Made by a program: the position numbers and the translations under genes
The notes under the pieces: model-generated
Database searches by the model: none
What the model saw: the letters and a program-made list of their open reading frames with translations, nothing else
What the model was told of the DNA's origin: nothing
NCBI GenBank assembly: GCA_022360735.1
Contig: JAKSCF010000268.1
Span: 1 to 13,538 of the forward strand
Direction: 5' to 3'
DNA from: Clostridia bacterium
Lineage (GTDB): Bacteria; Bacillota_A; Clostridia; Peptostreptococcales; JAAYPU01
DNA length: 13,538 bases
Part shown: one piece after another, positions 1 to 6,449 of the stretch
Layout: the number at the start of each line of letters is the position of its first letter
Position numbering within the stretch: the first letter of the stretch is position 1

Positions 1-116
1 AAAATTAATGTGAAACATCTTTTTTTATTGTTTTTAATGTTGATTATCCCCTCGTCTAAAAGGATAGTGGTATCAAACTCGACAGGTCTTTGTTCTCTTA
101 CATTGACACCGATCAA
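1..116 (-). CDS. Partial CDS running off the left edge, unknown function
   Basis: An open frame of 38 codons starts at a TTG (114-116) and continues off the window without a stop. The start is supported by AGAGGAG about 9 nt upstream, by an in-frame TAA just before that, and by a good sigma-A promoter about 55-60 nt further up. The visible N-terminus (MIGVNVREQRPVEF, then an acidic and lysine/asparagine-rich stretch) matches no family I recognise. It begins a separate transcription unit, since a terminator-like hairpin lies between it and the VOC gene. The reading frame could be wrong if the real start lies beyond the edge. Confidence 0.45.
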   Translation of the reverse strand, partial: MIGVNVREQRPVEFDTTILLDEGIINIKNNKKRCFTLI

Positions 117-175
117 TATCCCGCACTCCTCTTTTTATTAATACTGATAATCGTTCTCGGTTTGCAATGCTTTTT

Positions 176-204
176 ATAATAATACATATTATGACATTTG
201 TCAA
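176..204 (-). promoter_or_regulatory. Sigma-A promoter for the left-edge gene
   Basis: On the minus strand there is a perfect -35 TTGACA (199-204), a 17-bp spacer and -10 TATTAT (176-181), one mismatch from consensus. The predicted start of transcription is near 169-170, giving a leader of about 55 nt before the TTG start of the partial CDS. The -35 directly abuts a 30-bp inverted repeat, so the promoter is probably regulated. Confidence 0.75.
192..203. repeat. Short palindrome TGACA-TT-TGTCA overlapping the -35
   Basis: A 12-bp palindrome (TGACATTTGTCA) overlaps the -35 hexamer of the left-edge promoter. It could be a repressor half of a compound operator or simply a by-product of the TTGACA sequence. 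Confidence 0.4.
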
Positions 205-234
205 TTGATATTGATAAAATCTTATCAATATCAA
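205..234. promoter_or_regulatory. 30-bp perfect inverted repeat, likely operator
   Basis: Arms TTGATATTGATAA (205-217) and TTATCAATATCAA (222-234) are perfect reverse complements separated by AATC. The repeat sits immediately upstream of the -35 of the left-edge promoter, centred about 50 bp upstream of the predicted transcription start. No T-tract follows on either strand, so an operator is more likely than a terminator. The TTGAT/ATCAA ends loosely recall FNR/CRP or Fur-type sites, but the spacing fits neither cleanly. Confidence 0.65.
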
Positions 235-257
235 CATGGAAAGGGTTTTGCCGTGTT

Positions 258-291
258 AGAAAAGACAGGCCGAAATGCTCAAAGCCTGGTC
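258..291 (-). terminator. Probable Rho-independent terminator of the TRAP/VOC operon
   Basis: On the minus strand, just after the VOC stop codon, GAC-C-AGGC (284-291) pairs with GCCTGTC (264-270) to give a 7-bp stem with one bulged C and a 13-nt loop, followed by TTTTC. The stem is modest and the T-run short, so termination may be incomplete. Confidence 0.5.
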
Positions 292-299
292 ATAGAGTA

Positions 300-755
300 C
301 TATGTCCACTTTTGCAGTTCAACGATATTTCCTTCAGGATCTTTTGCATAGATTAACGTAAGGATTCCGACACCGGGGTAATGTCTGGTTACCATTTCTC
401 CTACGGCACTTCCGCCTTCATCCAGTAAATTTTTAAATGCTTTTTCCACATCTTCCACTTCAAATGCAATATGTGCAAATCCATATTCATTAATATTTAA
501 TGGTCCCACTTGATTGGGTTTATTATAGGAAAAGATTTCAAGCGTCGGCCCACCTGCTTCATAACCCGGTAGAGCCAAATGTATCCCTTCAATATGTACA
601 CCGTCAATATCGGTTACTTTTTCTATCCATTCTCCTTGCAAATCTCTTTGTGGATATACAGGCTTACAATCAAAGACTTTTTGGTAAAAACGGGATAGTT
701 TTTTCCAATCCGCCGCGTTGATATTTGTATGCGCATATTTAGCTTTAACCGTCAT
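300..755 (-). CDS. VOC superfamily (glyoxalase/dioxygenase fold) metalloprotein
   Basis: A 151-aa protein of the vicinal oxygen chelate fold, made of two paired beta-alpha-beta-beta-beta modules. The four usual metal ligands are all present: H9 in the first strand (KYAHTNIN), E73 (LEIF), H95 (GFAHIAFEV) and E146 (GNIVELQKW). The KDPEGNIVEL C-terminal signature is typical of lactoylglutathione-lyase-like, dioxygenase-like and epimerase-like members, so the reaction cannot be told from sequence. The ATG has AAGGAG 8 nt upstream. It starts 40 nt after the dctM stop and is the last gene of the operon, so it probably acts on a pathway intermediate or a reactive by-product such as a 2-oxoaldehyde. 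The family assignment is firm; the role is inference. Confidence 0.88.
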   Translation of the reverse strand: MTVKAKYAHTNINAADWKKLSRFYQKVFDCKPVYPQRDLQGEWIEKVTDIDGVHIEGIHLALPGYEAGGPTLEIFSYNKPNQVGPLNINEYGFAHIAFEVEDVEKAFKNLLDEGGSAVGEMVTRHYPGVGILTLIYAKDPEGNIVELQKWT

Positions 756-795
756 TATTTTTTCTCCTTTTTGAATTATTTATATCATTGACTAT

Positions 796-2118
796 CTAAG
801 AAATACTTGCCCTATTAGGAAGGTACATTATGATTTCAGGAAATAATACCGTTAATGCGACGATTAATAATATGATTATGATAAATGGAATGACTCCTCT
901 ATAGATATGCGTTATGGTAATATCTTCGGAAACGATTCCTTTAATATAAAATAATGCATATCCGAAAGGAGGTGTCAAAAAGCATGTTTGCAATAGTACC
1001 GCAACCGAAGTGACAACCCATAATCTGTCGAATCCATACATGTCCAATATGGGCAAAAATATTGGAAATACAATCATAACAATCCCTATCCAGTCGATAA
1101 ACATCCCCAAAACAAATGTTATGAGCATCATTAAAATAAATGCACCCCATTGACCTAGACCCAAGGTGCTAACTAAATTCATCACAATTTCATCTCCGTT
1201 AAGCCCCATAAAAATCGAAGTAAATGCATTGGCACCGATAAGAATTACAAAACACATCGCCGTAGTCTTAGCCGTATCTTCCACGGATTGTTTTAACATT
1301 TCCAGATTGAATTTTTTGTAAAACATGGTCAGGAATATAGCGATGAGCGCTCCCATTCCCGCAGCTTCCGTAGGTGTAGCAATTCCTAAAAAAATACTGC
1401 CCAAAACGCCTAGTATAAGAATTAATGGAGGGATTAAGTGAACTAAGCTGTTTTTTATTCTATCTTTAACAGGCATTTCCGCTGCTTCTTCAGGGCTTAA
1501 TGCGGGACCATATTCAGGATTTTTCCAACAGATAAAGAATACATATATGATATAAAATAATGAGAGCAGGAGTCCTGGAACAATTGCGGCTAGAAATAAT
1601 TGTCCCACGGAAAGCTGCGTGTATGACCCCATGATTACCAGCATTATACTGGGGGGAATTAATATACCTAATGTTCCTCCGGCACAAACAGCTCCAAGGG
1701 ATAGTTCTTTTTGATAGCCATGTTTTAATAATACCGGCAGCCCTAACATACCCATTGTTACAACAGATGCCCCTACGATTCCTGTTGTTGCAGCAAAGAC
1801 AGTAGAAACCGCTATAACAGCTACTGCTAAACCGCCTCTCACGGGTCCGAACAAATATCTTATCGCATCAAAAAGTCCTTCCGCAACATTGGACCATGTC
1901 AAAAAATTAGCCATTAGCACAAACAATGGTATTGCCACTAAAGAATAATTATTCATTATATCGTAAATACGTGTAACAAATACATTAAAACTAGCATCTC
2001 CCCAGCCTATTACACCGGCTATTGTGCCAACACCTCCTAATACAAAAGCTAACGGATGTCCACTTAAAAGTCCTATTAATAATCCAATGAACATACACAA
2101 CAATATTATTTCATTCAC
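796..2118 (-). CDS. dctM: TRAP transporter large permease (DctM)
   Basis: A 440-aa hydrophobic protein with about 12 membrane segments, the DctM subunit that carries the Na+-coupled transport step of a TRAP transporter. Family features include an N-terminal hydrophobic hairpin followed by SGHPLAFVLGG, the ATTGIVGASVVTMG segment, the LGILIPPSIMLVIMG loop, the IATPTEAAGMGA loop, and the C-terminal CFLTPPFGYALFYIKG motif. I place the start at the GTG at 2118, not at the upstream in-frame TTG at 2148, because GGAGGA lies 6 nt before the GTG and the resulting N-terminus (MNEIILLCMFIG) is usual for the family. It lies 30 nt after dctQ and 40 nt before the VOC gene. Substrate specificity is set mainly by the DctP partner. 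Confidence 0.95.
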   Translation of the reverse strand: MNEIILLCMFIGLLIGLLSGHPLAFVLGGVGTIAGVIGWGDASFNVFVTRIYDIMNNYSLVAIPLFVLMANFLTWSNVAEGLFDAIRYLFGPVRGGLAVAVIAVSTVFAATTGIVGASVVTMGMLGLPVLLKHGYQKELSLGAVCAGGTLGILIPPSIMLVIMGSYTQLSVGQLFLAAIVPGLLLSLFYIIYVFFICWKNPEYGPALSPEEAAEMPVKDRIKNSLVHLIPPLILILGVLGSIFLGIATPTEAAGMGALIAIFLTMFYKKFNLEMLKQSVEDTAKTTAMCFVILIGANAFTSIFMGLNGDEIVMNLVSTLGLGQWGAFILMMLITFVLGMFIDWIGIVMIVFPIFLPILDMYGFDRLWVVTSVAVLLQTCFLTPPFGYALFYIKGIVSEDITITHIYRGVIPFIIIILLIVALTVLFPEIIMYLPNRASIS

Positions 2119-2124
2119 GATACA

Positions 2125-2130
2125 TCCTCC
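2125..2130 (-). promoter_or_regulatory. Ribosome binding site that fixes the dctM GTG start
   Basis: GGAGGA on the minus strand, 6 nt before the GTG at 2118. It lies inside the longer open frame that begins at TTG 2148, which argues against that longer start. Confidence 0.8.
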
Positions 2131-2148
2131 TTTTATTATGATACTCAA

Positions 2149-2667
2149 TCATTGGTTTGAATTTTTCCCTTCAAATAAAAAAACAACCGATTTAAGATAT
2201 TGTGATATCCCTTGTAATAATAATAATATCAAAGCTATAGGGATTACCGTTTTAATAGGATATACGGGAGGTGCCCAAACAGACCAGCTGGATTCCTTGA
2301 TTTCCCAAGACTTCATAGCAAAATCTATGCTTTCAGGAATAGTCAAAATGATAAATGGAAAAAAGAAAATCATGTAAGTAATCAACAGCATTATATGGCG
2401 TGTCTTTTCTGAAAATTTGCCGGACAAAATATCTATAGATACAATGCTATCTTTTAATAACCCGTATCCTGATACCATCATAAGGTGAAAACCGTACACG
2501 ATTAATATCGTTTCAAATGCCCAGATTGTCGGAGCATTAAAGAACCTTCTGCTGATCACCTCATATACGACCACACTCATTAATAGCAGTACCGAATATC
2601 TTACTGTTTTACCAATCCATGTATTAATATTGTCTATAATATTTATGATTGTTTTTAATAATCTCAT
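2149..2667 (-). CDS. dctQ: TRAP transporter small permease (DctQ)
   Basis: A 172-aa membrane protein with four predicted transmembrane segments, the small subunit that pairs with DctM. Family landmarks are RYSVLLLMSVVVYEVISRRFF in the first helix region, the KDSIVSIDIL segment (equivalent to the usual HVRVDIL-type motif), and WAPPVYPIKTVIPI before the last helix. The open frame extends 48 codons upstream to 2811, but that part is not DctQ-like and has no ribosome site. The ATG at 2667 has AAGGAG 8 nt upstream and gives the usual length of about 160-180 aa. It follows dctP after an unusually long 241-nt gap that holds a stem-loop. Confidence 0.93.
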   Translation of the reverse strand: MRLLKTIINIIDNINTWIGKTVRYSVLLLMSVVVYEVISRRFFNAPTIWAFETILIVYGFHLMMVSGYGLLKDSIVSIDILSGKFSEKTRHIMLLITYMIFFFPFIILTIPESIDFAMKSWEIKESSWSVWAPPVYPIKTVIPIALILLLLQGISQYLKSVVFLFEGKNSNQ

Positions 2668-2675
2668 TCGATCAA

Positions 2676-2681
2676 CTCCTT
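2676..2681 (-). promoter_or_regulatory. Ribosome binding site that fixes the dctQ start
   Basis: AAGGAG on the minus strand, 8 nt before the ATG at 2667. No comparable site precedes the alternative ATG at 2811. Confidence 0.75.
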
Positions 2682-2789
2682 TTTCATCCATAAGTTCTGC
2701 CACATCACATTTAATATGCCCCAGTGATAAGCGATGTGATATATTTTTCTGATAACCTATTATTAAAAACAGATTTTTAATCGAATAAA

Positions 2790-2871
2790 GCCGAAGGGAA
2801 TTGTATATCATTGTTTAAGACAAAAATGGTATAGAAAAAAACCGATTTGATAAAACACAATTCCCCTCAGC
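2790..2871 (-). repeat. Long stem-loop in the dctP-dctQ intercistronic gap
   Basis: In the minus-strand RNA, GCTGAGGGGAATTGTGT (2855-2871) pairs along all 17 positions with ATACAATTCCCTTCGGC (2790-2806): 14 Watson-Crick pairs and 3 G-U wobbles, with a 48-nt loop. It starts 37 nt after the dctP stop. Stem-loops in this place between a binding-protein gene and its permease genes are known in other transporter operons to protect the upstream message or partly stop transcription, so that binding protein is made in excess. No T-run directly follows the stem, so mRNA stabilisation seems likelier than termination. Confidence 0.65.
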
Positions 2872-2908
2872 AATATTCAACAGATGGATTTTAATTGAAA
2901 TAATACTT

Positions 2909-4039
2909 TTATTCTATATCAGGATATATGTTCCAATTATTTCCAAATCCCCATTCTCCCTGTGCATCTCTGTAAGAAGCATATTTTTTTAGATAATTTA
3001 TTTGGCTCTTTAAGATATGGGCATAATCAGGATTCTCCGCAGCCATTTCTTCTAAAACTTTAGTTTTTACTTCTTCGATAATCTTCATTTCTTCATCCGG
3101 TAGTCTGGTTGTTTTTATTCCGGAATCTAATATTTTTTGACACGCAACCGCATCATTCCAAGCATATTTGGCTGTATATTCATGACCTGTTGTTTTAGCC
3201 GCCGCATCAATAATATTTTTTAAATGTTCCGGTAAACCATTATAGGCATCCTGATTAATCATTATGCCATATACGGAAGCGGTTTGATGCCAACCAGGCG
3301 TTAACCAATATTGGGTTACTTCCTGAAGTTTCATAACATCATCATTATGTGGAACACTAAATTCTGCCGCATCAATAACGCCTCTTTGTAATGCTTCATA
3401 TAGCTCGTTTGATGCAATGGTAACTGGAGTAACACCAAATTCTTCTGCTACTTTTCCCTGAATTTTTCCAGCCAAACGAATTTTCATACCTTTCATATCT
3501 TCCAGACTATTAATAGGGACATTGGAACGGATACCTGACTCCATACCCGTTATAGCTGTTGGGAAATATACCATATTCGATTTATTAAACATATAATTAT
3601 ATGCGTCTTCTAAACCACCTGCTTCATAAATCCATATATAGAAATCCCAATTTGAAAAACCAAAAATATTAGTAGCCAATAGATCAAACCCTGTATTTTT
3701 GCCTGTCCAATATGAAGGCCAGTCGCCTCCGGCTTCAACCGTTCCGTTTTTAACTAGATCAAATACTTGGTTTGCCGGACCTATTTTGCCAACGCCATAT
3801 GGTTTTATATTTAATTGCCCGTCACTTAATTCTCCTACAAGTTCACAAAAACGCTTATCTACTTCAAATAAAAAAGATCCTTCAGTCCAGCAACTTACAA
3901 GTTTCCAATTATAGACTTCATCGTTTGAAATATTACCACTTTCGTCTTGACTCACTTCATCATTAGCACCACAACCTGTTAATAGCACAGAAAAGACTAC
4001 CATTAGAATGCATAACAAAGCTAATAATTTTTTTCTCAT
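2909..4039 (-). CDS. dctP: TRAP transporter substrate-binding lipoprotein (DctP, TakP-like)
   Basis: A 376-aa extracytoplasmic binding protein that delivers substrate to DctQM. It has a lipoprotein signal peptide: a positive start (MRKK), a hydrophobic core and the lipobox LTGC with C23 as the lipidated residue, as expected in a Gram-positive. The DctP core follows, with MKGMKIRLAGK around residue 188 (the conserved arginine that usually clamps a substrate carboxylate) and ELYEALQRGVIDAAEFSVPHND around 213-232. The pattern, including PGWHQ after it, resembles the TakP/2-oxoacid and lactate-binding subgroup from memory, with Glu-Phe (226-227) where TakP has Glu-Trp. I choose ATG 4039 over TTG 4045 because AGGAGG is 8 nt from the ATG and only 2 nt from the TTG. 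The likely substrate is a small carboxylate; this is inference. Confidence 0.93.
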   Translation of the reverse strand: MRKKLLALLCILMVVFSVLLTGCGANDEVSQDESGNISNDEVYNWKLVSCWTEGSFLFEVDKRFCELVGELSDGQLNIKPYGVGKIGPANQVFDLVKNGTVEAGGDWPSYWTGKNTGFDLLATNIFGFSNWDFYIWIYEAGGLEDAYNYMFNKSNMVYFPTAITGMESGIRSNVPINSLEDMKGMKIRLAGKIQGKVAEEFGVTPVTIASNELYEALQRGVIDAAEFSVPHNDDVMKLQEVTQYWLTPGWHQTASVYGIMINQDAYNGLPEHLKNIIDAAAKTTGHEYTAKYAWNDAVACQKILDSGIKTTRLPDEEMKIIEEVKTKVLEEMAAENPDYAHILKSQINYLKKYASYRDAQGEWGFGNNWNIYPDIE

Positions 4040-4047
4040 ACGCAATT

Positions 4048-4053
4048 CCTCCT
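4048..4053 (-). promoter_or_regulatory. Ribosome binding site that fixes the dctP start
   Basis: AGGAGG on the minus strand, 8 nt before the ATG at 4039. The upstream in-frame TTG at 4045 would be only 2 nt away, too close to be used. Confidence 0.8.
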
Positions 4054-4102
4054 TTTATATACTTTATTAATGTATCATGTGTTGTAATGATAATAGAAAA
4101 CG

Positions 4103-4140
4103 CAATGATTGGACATCATTGTCATTGAGTTGGCATCATT
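4103..4140. promoter_or_regulatory. Dyad and repeated ATCATT boxes upstream of dctP
   Basis: A perfect 19-bp dyad, CAATGAT-TGGAC-ATCATTG (4103-4121), is followed by TCATTG (4122-4127) and GCATCATT (4133-4140). It occupies the 129-nt gap between the SDR gene and dctP, about 65-100 nt upstream of the dctP start. The stem could also fold in RNA, but it is AT-rich with no good T-run, so an operator or activator site is more likely than a terminator. I find no sigma-54 core and no convincing sigma-A promoter beside it. AATGATGC here (minus strand) also occurs at 10116-10123 in the operon's main control region, a match that chance could produce. Confidence 0.5.
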
Positions 4141-4168
4141 ACGACAGCATAATTTCACATGATTGAAT

Positions 4169-4921
4169 CTAACCCATCCACGAGCCGCCATTCACTCTTA
4201 TTCTAGCGCCTGTAATATAATCCGATGCTTCACTAGCTAAAAACAATACCGTATTTGCAATATCTTTAGGCTTACCGTTTCTCGAATAGGGTATCTCAGA
4301 TAATAGTTCATCCAATGCTTCTTTAGGATATGAATCATGTATACCTGTCAGTATGACTCCAGGACATATGGCATTGATATTTATCCCATATTTTGCAACA
4401 GATTTTGCCATGGACATGGTTAATCCATAAATACCTGCTTTTGCTGCGGAATAGGCGGGGCTTGTCTGCGGTCGTCCCGTATCCGCTGCGATTGAAGAAA
4501 TATTAATTATCTTGCCGGATTTCTGTTCTATCATTTTTCTGAGTACCCCTCTACAGCAATAAAAGGAACCTGTGAGATTAATGGCTATTTCCTCAGCCCA
4601 TATTTCATCGCTTACAGATAAAATATTTTCATGCGCCGATGCCTTTCCCGCATTATTGACCAATATATCTACTTTCCCCTCTTGCTGGATAATGGAATGA
4701 ATTGCAGCGTTCACTCCATCACTATTTGTTATATCCACTCTATAGGCTTTAGATTTCTTTTTCTTCCCTATTATTTCATCTGCAACTATATTCGCTTTTT
4801 TTTCGTTTAAATCTAAAATGAACACATCTGCTCCTTCACCGGCCAGCGTTAAACATATCTCTTTTCCTAACCCCTGTGCACCTCCTGTAACGATTGCTGT
4901 TTTACCCTCGATTCTTCCCAT
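4169..4921 (-). CDS. SDR family NAD(P)-dependent oxidoreductase
   Basis: A 250-aa classical short-chain dehydrogenase/reductase, cytoplasmic and of normal family length. The cofactor motif is TGGAQGLG (12-19). Asp37 at the end of the second strand favours NAD over NADP. NNAG is at 89-92, and the catalytic set is N115, S143, Y157 and K161 in SPAYSAAKAG. The CPGVILT segment is near 185-192 and the C-terminus is RIRVNGGSWMG. The start ATG has AAGGAGG 8 nt upstream. It begins 81 nt after the E3 gene and precedes the TRAP genes. By context it most likely oxidises a secondary alcohol of the imported compound to a keto group (or the reverse), like acetoin/butanediol dehydrogenases of the same family. 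FabG-like fatty acid synthesis is unlikely in this operon. The exact substrate is unknown. Confidence 0.92.
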   Translation of the reverse strand: MGRIEGKTAIVTGGAQGLGKEICLTLAGEGADVFILDLNEKKANIVADEIIGKKKKSKAYRVDITNSDGVNAAIHSIIQQEGKVDILVNNAGKASAHENILSVSDEIWAEEIAINLTGSFYCCRGVLRKMIEQKSGKIINISSIAADTGRPQTSPAYSAAKAGIYGLTMSMAKSVAKYGININAICPGVILTGIHDSYPKEALDELLSEIPYSRNGKPKDIANTVLFLASEASDYITGARIRVNGGSWMG

Positions 4922-5002
4922 CCTAATTTCCTCCTTAGAGATTGTCTTTTATATTGATAAAGCGGAAAATCATAACCATTTCATCTGTATGATTAACCGT
5001 TC

Positions 5003-6424
5003 TCACCCAACAAAATGGATGGCTTTGCTAACAGCATCGTGAAAAGCTTCATGCATGATTTCCGAAACCGTTGGATGTAGATGAACGGACATCGCCACTT
5101 CTTCAGCCGTCCCTTCTAATTTAATGGCTACCACGGCTTCCGATATCATATCGGTTGCATGAATGGAATAAATGTGAACACCGACGATTTCATTTAATCT
5201 TGGCTCTATGATAACTTTAATAAATCCTCTTTCTTCACCTTCTACCCTTGCTTTTCCATTGGCCGCTAATGGGAATTTTCCGACTTTCACTTCTCCGTAT
5301 CTTTCTTTTGCTTGTTTTTCCGTGAGCCCTACAAAAGCTATTTCAGGTTGTATATATATCCCATTGGGTATTTTATCGTAATCCATCTCGATATCTTTTC
5401 CGCATATATTTTCTACGGCTATAATGCCTTCCATGGACGCGGTATGTGCTAACATAGCTCTGCCGTTGACATCTCCTATGGCAAATATTCCTGCAATATT
5501 TGTTCTCAATCTCTCGTCTGTTATAATCGCTCCTCTTTCAGTTGCAATACCGATCCTTTCAATATTTAACCCTTTGGTACTTGGAGCTCGCCCTACGGAC
5601 ACGAGTATTTTCTCGGCTTCCATCCTGCGGTATTGGCCATCTTTTTCAAACATAACTTTTTTACCTGATATTTCTGTAACTTTAGAACTTGTATGAATAT
5701 CTATATCCATTGATTTTAACGCTGATGTTACTTGGACGGTAATTTCTTCATCTACCATGGGCAGTATTCTATCCGAAGATTCAACGATGGTCACTTTGGT
5801 TCCTAAGCTTGCCAGAAGATATGCAAATTCAACGCCTATAACCCCTCCACCGATTATAGCTATACTCTTAGGCACTTCGTCCAATTGTAATACTTCTTTA
5901 CTGGTTAGGATTTGTGCATCGTCGCTAACCTTAATAGGAAGTTTTTTAGGAACTGAACCGGATGCTATAATGATGTTTTCCGCTGTTACTTGCCTATCTC
6001 CCAATCCAACAGTATTTTTATCGATAAATGCTGCTTCTCCTTTCAGGATTGTAACGCCGTTAGCTTCTAATAACCCCTTGACACCTCCAACCAATCGTCC
6101 AACGATTTTATTCTTTCTGGCCTGTGCTATTTTCATGTCCATCTTAGCGTTTGAACTATCGATGTCTATGACTCCAAACTCACTACTCTTTATGACTTGT
6201 CTTAAAGACTCTACACTTCTGAGCAATGTCTTTGTCGGTATACATCCTCTATTAAGGCATACGCCTCCTATACTTTCTTTTTCGATAATACAAGTTTTTT
6301 TACCCGATTGTGCCGCCTTAATGGCTGCCACATATCCTCCGGGACCTCCACCGATTACTCCTACCTCATAATCTTTATGGTATGGCGCTTTATGAACAGA
6401 TGTATCCTTTTTTTCTATACTCAT
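5003..6424 (-). CDS. acoL: Dihydrolipoyl dehydrogenase (E3 of the aco-like complex)
   Basis: A 473-aa FAD-dependent E3 that reoxidises dihydrolipoyl groups on E2 and passes electrons to NAD+. The sequence shows the FAD-binding GGGPGG (25-30), the redox disulfide in GGVCLNRGCIPTK (C56 and C61), the NAD-binding IIGGGVIGVEFAY (190-202), the second FAD motif AIGDV (315-319), and the C-terminal HPTVSE with catalytic H450 and E455. There is no N-terminal lipoyl domain, only a short tail of about 18 residues before the first strand. The open frame extends to 6478 inside E2, but ATG 6424 has GGAGGA 7 nt upstream, leaving a 25-nt gap after E2. As the fourth gene of the dehydrogenase set it is probably dedicated to this complex. 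The name lpdA would serve equally well. Confidence 0.95.
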   Translation of the reverse strand: MSIEKKDTSVHKAPYHKDYEVGVIGGGPGGYVAAIKAAQSGKKTCIIEKESIGGVCLNRGCIPTKTLLRSVESLRQVIKSSEFGVIDIDSSNAKMDMKIAQARKNKIVGRLVGGVKGLLEANGVTILKGEAAFIDKNTVGLGDRQVTAENIIIASGSVPKKLPIKVSDDAQILTSKEVLQLDEVPKSIAIIGGGVIGVEFAYLLASLGTKVTIVESSDRILPMVDEEITVQVTSALKSMDIDIHTSSKVTEISGKKVMFEKDGQYRRMEAEKILVSVGRAPSTKGLNIERIGIATERGAIITDERLRTNIAGIFAIGDVNGRAMLAHTASMEGIIAVENICGKDIEMDYDKIPNGIYIQPEIAFVGLTEKQAKERYGEVKVGKFPLAANGKARVEGEERGFIKVIIEPRLNEIVGVHIYSIHATDMISEAVVAIKLEGTAEEVAMSVHLHPTVSEIMHEAFHDAVSKAIHFVG

Positions 6425-6431
6425 ATTACAA

Positions 6432-6437
6432 TCCTCC
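6432..6437 (-). promoter_or_regulatory. Ribosome binding site that fixes the E3 start
   Basis: GGAGGA on the minus strand, 7 nt before ATG 6424. It argues against the longer open frame that would overlap the end of the E2 gene. Confidence 0.75.
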
Positions 6438-6449
6438 ATATCTTCTACC

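Noticed and set aside
2668..2811. 48-codon N-terminal extension of dctQ, or a separate small ORF
   Set aside because: There is no ribosome site before ATG 2811, the sequence is not DctQ-like, and part of it is the downstream arm of the RNA stem; ATG 2667 has a good site.
4090..4110. CcpA (cre) site upstream of dctP
   Set aside because: The best match around TTGCGTTTTCT has at least three mismatches to the cre consensus.
4046..4168. Second sigma-54 promoter in front of dctP
   Set aside because: No correctly spaced GG/GC pair is present on the minus strand between the dyad and the dctP start.
5757..6371. 204-codon plus-strand open frame
   Set aside because: It lies entirely opposite the E3 gene, whose cofactor and redox motifs are intact; its composition is that of an antisense shadow.
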